Assembly (NCBI GenBank): GCA_947626755.1
Contig: CANQTP010000004.1
Span: forward strand, 1-64,000
Length of the DNA stretch: 64,000 nucleotides
Reading direction: 5' to 3'
Origin: an uncultured Clostridia bacterium
GTDB taxonomy: Bacteria > Bacillota > Clostridia > Oscillospirales > Ruminococcaceae
Both the position numbers and the translations under genes were made by a program. Shown here piece after piece: positions 60,762 to 64,000 of this stretch. Positions within the stretch are counted from its first letter, which is position 1, and every line of letters begins with the position of its first letter. Under the pieces are notes generated by a model. That model was not told where the DNA came from. It did not search any database and saw nothing but the letters and a program-made list of their open reading frames with translations.

Positions 60762-62219
60762 TTAAAATCCCATTTCTTTAAGTTCCGAAGCGATTTTAAC
60801 GTATTCCTCGCGGGGGTCAAAGCCTTTGTAATCCTCGCGTTTCAGGTCGATGGTATCGCCGTGGGAAATCCCCCGTATGTGCTTTGTTTCAAATACCCCG
60901 CGGAAATTTCCCCACTTTGCCGATCCCACAGTCACAAGCCCGTCATTTGCACCGTACTTGCGGAGGATAAGATTCGTAAACCCCAGCAGATTGAAGCTGA
61001 ACGGATATTTCATAACCGAAGCGTAACTCTGATAATATACCTTGTCCGAATCGGGTACTTCCGCATTGAATTTCTCTGTAAATTCACAGCTAAGCTGATG
61101 CGCTAACGTGTAGAAATCGGGAGTATTATCCCCGAACCCCATGAACCGCTTATCCATAAAATCAGAAACTTTCCTGTAAATACTGTCGGGAATGGCATTC
61201 GCTTCGTCCGATAATTGAGAACCGTGGTGCGGCGTTCCAACAGTGGTGAGAGAAGCCACACTGTCCGCCATTCCGAGCTTTGTAATTGCATAGCGCGAGT
61301 CCAGCCCGCCTTTTGAGTGTGCTATGATGTTCACTTTCTCGCAGCCCGTTTCGGCTTTTATTTCGAGAATTTTATTCTTTATCAGTTCGGAATTTGTGGC
61401 AATTGTGGCGCAGGCTTCCTGATGCCCGTAATAAATTTTCGCGCCGTTTTTGATAAGTTCTTTGGGAATACGTCCCCAGTAATTGAAATATTTCCAGTCG
61501 CGGAAACCCATTCCGTGAACGAGAAGTATGGGATATTTCGTGGCGCATATCTGTGATTCCGCCCGCTGAACATCGCAGGCGGCGCGGGTGGTTTCATAGT
61601 CGTATTCAGCATTTGCCGAACGGTACAGACCTATCAGCGCAAATATCCCCACTATCGGTACAGGAAGCAGGAAAAACGCAAGAACACGCTTTACAATTCC
61701 CAGTCTCCTGCATAAAACCATTATGCGGATAATTCCGTTAAATCCGTATCCGAAAATTATCAGCCCCGCGATAACAGTGTCGGGGATCCAATAACTTTTC
61801 GGCAGTCCCCGGAAATTATTCTTTATGGCGAAAATATAAAAGATCGTCTGGAAAACAAGTGAAATTGCCGTGTATTTCAGCAGATATTTCCCGCCGTACA
61901 TCGCCCTTATGCGGATATTTACTTCCGACTTGTCAAATTTTGTCTTGTAGGGCTTTACCGCAAGCCTTATCAGCCAGTAAAGAGAAAACAACACAAAGGG
62001 CGCGGCGTTCAATATCAGCATTGCATACCCGAAAAATGCAGAACCAAGAATTTCAACATCTGAAAAATTTTCAGGCAGAAGAAACAATCTTACAATAAGG
62101 TAAATATGGGGAATGACCGTCATTCCGAGGAGTTTTCCCACAGTGCCCGCCAGCGGGAATTTGTCGAAAACGTCCAGAACTATTATTGCCGCAAAAATCA
62201 GCGTCATAAATATAAACAT
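60762..62219 (-). CDS. Membrane-anchored lipase-like alpha/beta hydrolase
   Basis: 485 residues. About six hydrophobic helices fill residues 1-205, then a hydrolase domain with ILLVHGMGFRDWKYFNYWGR, nucleophile Ser in NIIAHSKGGLDSRYA, Asp in KYGANDGLVTV and His in RGISHGDTIDL. The domain resembles triacylglycerol lipases and related esterases; membrane fusion is unusual. Substrate unknown. Begins 24 bases after argB, so is in the arg transcript. Confidence 0.85.
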   Translation of the reverse strand: MFIFMTLIFAAIIVLDVFDKFPLAGTVGKLLGMTVIPHIYLIVRLFLLPENFSDVEILGSAFFGYAMLILNAAPFVLFSLYWLIRLAVKPYKTKFDKSEVNIRIRAMYGGKYLLKYTAISLVFQTIFYIFAIKNNFRGLPKSYWIPDTVIAGLIIFGYGFNGIIRIMVLCRRLGIVKRVLAFFLLPVPIVGIFALIGLYRSANAEYDYETTRAACDVQRAESQICATKYPILLVHGMGFRDWKYFNYWGRIPKELIKNGAKIYYGHQEACATIATNSELIKNKILEIKAETGCEKVNIIAHSKGGLDSRYAITKLGMADSVASLTTVGTPHHGSQLSDEANAIPDSIYRKVSDFMDKRFMGFGDNTPDFYTLAHQLSCEFTEKFNAEVPDSDKVYYQSYASVMKYPFSFNLLGFTNLILRKYGANDGLVTVGSAKWGNFRGVFETKHIRGISHGDTIDLKREDYKGFDPREEYVKIASELKEMGF

Positions 62220-62242
62220 TCCCCATTACCCCTCTTTTATAA

Positions 62243-63109
62243 TTAAATAAATTGCGTGCCAATTCCCTCGTTTGAAAGAAGTTCGATAAGTATCGAATGG
62301 GGAACTCTGCCGTCTATGATACAAGTCTTTTTAACGCCCCGTCTGACAGCTTCGACACAGCAGTCTATTTTAGGTATCATTCCGCCGGAAATTATCCCCT
62401 GGCGTTTCATGAACGGAACTTCGCTTACCTGAACGGTATTTATAAGCGTTCCGTCGTCGTCCTTGTCTTTCAGCAGACCCACAATATCCGTCATGAGAAT
62501 GAGATTTTCCGCGCGGAGTTCTGCGGCAATTCTTGCCGCCGCAGTATCGGCGTTTATATTGTAAGTCTGACCGTTTTCGTCGCAGGCAACCGTTGCAATT
62601 ACGGGAACATATCCTCTGTCGAGTGCGTCGGTTATAGGCGTTGTGTTGACGTTTTCTATCTCGCCCACAAATCCCAGATCGGGCTCGCTCTGCATTTTTG
62701 AAGCTGTTATCATCTGTCCGTCAATGCCGCACATTCCCAGAGCCTTGCCCTTATGCCTTGTAAGGTGTGAAACAAGTTCCTTGTTTACCTTACCCGCAAG
62801 AACCATTTTCACAATATCCACAGTGGCTTCATCGGTGTAGCGCAGACCGTTAATGAACTTGCTTTCAATGCCCACTCTTTTCAGCATATCGTTTATTTCG
62901 GGACCGCCGCCGTGAACAAGCACTACTTTCACGCCGACCAAGGAAAGCAGGACAATATCGCTCATAACGGCATTTTTCAGTTCCTCGTTTGTCATGGCGT
63001 TCCCGCCGTACTTTACAACGACTATTTTGCCGTTATATCTTTGTATGTACGGAAGCGCGTCTATAAGAATTTTAGAACGTATTTCATTTGAAATTTTTAT
63101 CTCGCCCAC
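62243..63109 (-). CDS. argB: Acetylglutamate kinase
   Basis: 288 residues. VVKYGGNAM near residue 28, LVHGGGPEINDMLKRVGIES and AARIAAELRAENLILMTDIV are diagnostic. Phosphorylates N-acetylglutamate, the second arginine step. The start is GTG with AAGG 12 bases upstream, a weak site. No N-terminal arginine-sensing helix is visible, so feedback inhibition is uncertain. Confidence 0.95.
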   Translation of the reverse strand: MGEIKISNEIRSKILIDALPYIQRYNGKIVVVKYGGNAMTNEELKNAVMSDIVLLSLVGVKVVLVHGGGPEINDMLKRVGIESKFINGLRYTDEATVDIVKMVLAGKVNKELVSHLTRHKGKALGMCGIDGQMITASKMQSEPDLGFVGEIENVNTTPITDALDRGYVPVIATVACDENGQTYNINADTAAARIAAELRAENLILMTDIVGLLKDKDDDGTLINTVQVSEVPFMKRQGIISGGMIPKIDCCVEAVRRGVKKTCIIDGRVPHSILIELLSNEGIGTQFI

Positions 63110-63148
63110 TTAAAACAAACCTTCTTTTTCTCAGATTTAAAAGCCAAA

Positions 63149-63299
63149 ATTCGTAATTCGTAATGCGTAATGCGTAATTATAGATAACTTTGCAATAAAG
63201 TAATAAGCATATTGATTACTAATTTGTAATTTGCAATTTCAATAACAATAAACCAAGAATTATTGATTTAATTACGCATTACGAATTATGCATTACGCA
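63149..63299. repeat. R3 palindromic pair between argJ and argB
   Basis: AATTCGTAATTCGTAATGCG (63151 onward) and its inverse TAATTACGCATTACGAATT (63270 onward) enclose ~90 AT-rich bases. The right arm reaches the argJ stop codon. No gene in 63110-63299. Confidence 0.75.
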
Positions 63300-64000
63300 T
63301 TAGCTTCTGTAGTCTCCGTTAATTTTAACATAATCGTATGTCAGATCGCAGCCCCAAGCAGCCGCGGAAACATTCCCCATATTAAGATCAATGAGAATTT
63401 CAATTTCGTCCTCGGAAAGAATTTTCTTCGCTTCTTCCTCGGAGAAACCCACTCCCGCGCCGCCTTTGCACATGAGAATTTTTCCCGCCTTTGACGCAAA
63501 GGAAACGTCCGCTTTGTCAACGTCAAATTCCGCTTTTGCGTAACCCATGGCGCAGAGAACGCGTCCCCAGTTCGCATCAGCACCGAACATGGCGCATTTT
63601 ACAAGGGGAGAATTTATAACGCTTTTTGCAATTGTAATTGCAGTGTCAAGGTCGGGAGCGGTGGAAACTTCACAGGTAAGAAGTTTTGAAGCACCTTCAC
63701 CGTCTTTGGCAAGCATTCGCGTAAGATTTGCCATTACCTGATAAAGGGCAGCTTTGAATATGCCGAAATTTTCATTTTCCGCGGTAATTTCGGAATTTCC
63801 CGCAAGCCCGTCTGCCATAAGCACGCAGGTATCGTTTGTGGATTGATCGCCGTCCACGCTGAGGCAGTTATATGTAACTTTCACCACTTCCGAAAGCGCC
63901 TTTTGCAGACATTCCGCCGAAACAGCGCAGTCGGTGGTTATGAAATTCAGCGTTGTTGCCATGTTGGGACAGATCATTCCGCTGCCCTTTGCCATGCCGC
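63300..64000 (-). CDS. argJ: Bifunctional ornithine acetyltransferase/N-acetylglutamate synthase, C-terminal part
   Basis: The frame is open to the window edge, so the N-terminal chain is missing. The self-cleavage site is visible as KGSGMICPNMA-TTLNFITTD, with Thr as the new N-terminal nucleophile of the beta chain (usual form MATML; here MATTL). NWGRVLCAMGYA and the ending WGCDLTYDYVKINGDY fit. Recycles the acetyl group from acetylornithine to glutamate. Its stop codon is also the first triplet of an R3 repeat. Confidence 0.94.
   Translation of the reverse strand, partial: GMAKGSGMICPNMATTLNFITTDCAVSAECLQKALSEVVKVTYNCLSVDGDQSTNDTCVLMADGLAGNSEITAENENFGIFKAALYQVMANLTRMLAKDGEGASKLLTCEVSTAPDLDTAITIAKSVINSPLVKCAMFGADANWGRVLCAMGYAKAEFDVDKADVSFASKAGKILMCKGGAGVGFSEEEAKKILSEDEIEILIDLNMGNVSAAAWGCDLTYDYVKINGDYRS

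Overview
The window looks like a chromosome segment from a motile, Gram-positive, anaerobic Clostridia member, probably Oscillospiraceae/Ruminococcus-like. The grounds are the S10-spc-alpha ribosomal operon with a KOW-domain gene between map and infA, zinc-type S14, a Clostridia-type fla/che operon with FliY, CheC and CheD, and small secreted Ala/Glu-rich proteins. This assignment is inference; no rRNA is present.

Layout. (1) 1-844: the 3' end of an Rpn-type (PD-(D/E)XK) nuclease gene, repeats, a strong promoter and a ~320-nt leader. (2) 846-16855, + strand: the complete S10-spc-alpha operon from rpsJ to rplQ, including secY, adk, map, infA, rpmJ and rpoA, closed by a terminator. rpmD and rpmJ are short genes read directly from the bases. 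(3) 16922-22440: an XRE regulator with a consensus promoter and paired operator-like repeats, a small secreted protein, a minus-strand GH95 fucosidase operon carrying an MNT-like/HEPN pair, a small membrane protein and a pseudouridine synthase. (4) 22612-27332, + strand: an orphan MsmX/UgpC-type sugar ABC ATPase and four secreted paralogues with binding-module-like domains and a shared TGN-hydrophobic-SRKRK tail. (5) 27333-29015: palindromic repeats, one of which has replaced the core of an Rpn gene. (6) 29016-55781, minus strand: a ~27-kb flagellar/chemotaxis operon from flgB to cheD, driven from a promoter at 55891-55919. (7) 56381-64000, minus strand: a DUF975 membrane protein and an arginine-biosynthesis cluster (argJ-argB-argD-argF) interleaved with a membrane lipase, a canonical HEPN/MNT pair and a small alpha/beta hydrolase.

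How parts work together. Regions 2 and 6 are standard machinery: ribosome plus secretion, and flagellar motor, export gate, rod/hook and adaptation proteins. The flagellar operon lacks fliL, flhF, flhG and cheA/B/W at their usual places. The GH95 enzyme, the orphan sugar-transport ATPase and the secreted proteins suggest glycan use.

The most unusual layer is a set of three interspersed palindromic repeat families, called R1, R2 and R3 here. They recur at the 3' ends of genes, often touching or supplying the stop codon. R2 terminal palindromes show compensatory base changes. One complete 200-bp R2 palindrome sits inside an Rpn gene exactly where the catalytic core should be. The TGN-tailed secreted family and the glycosidase-linked HEPN/degenerate-MNT pair are the other candidates for undescribed biology.
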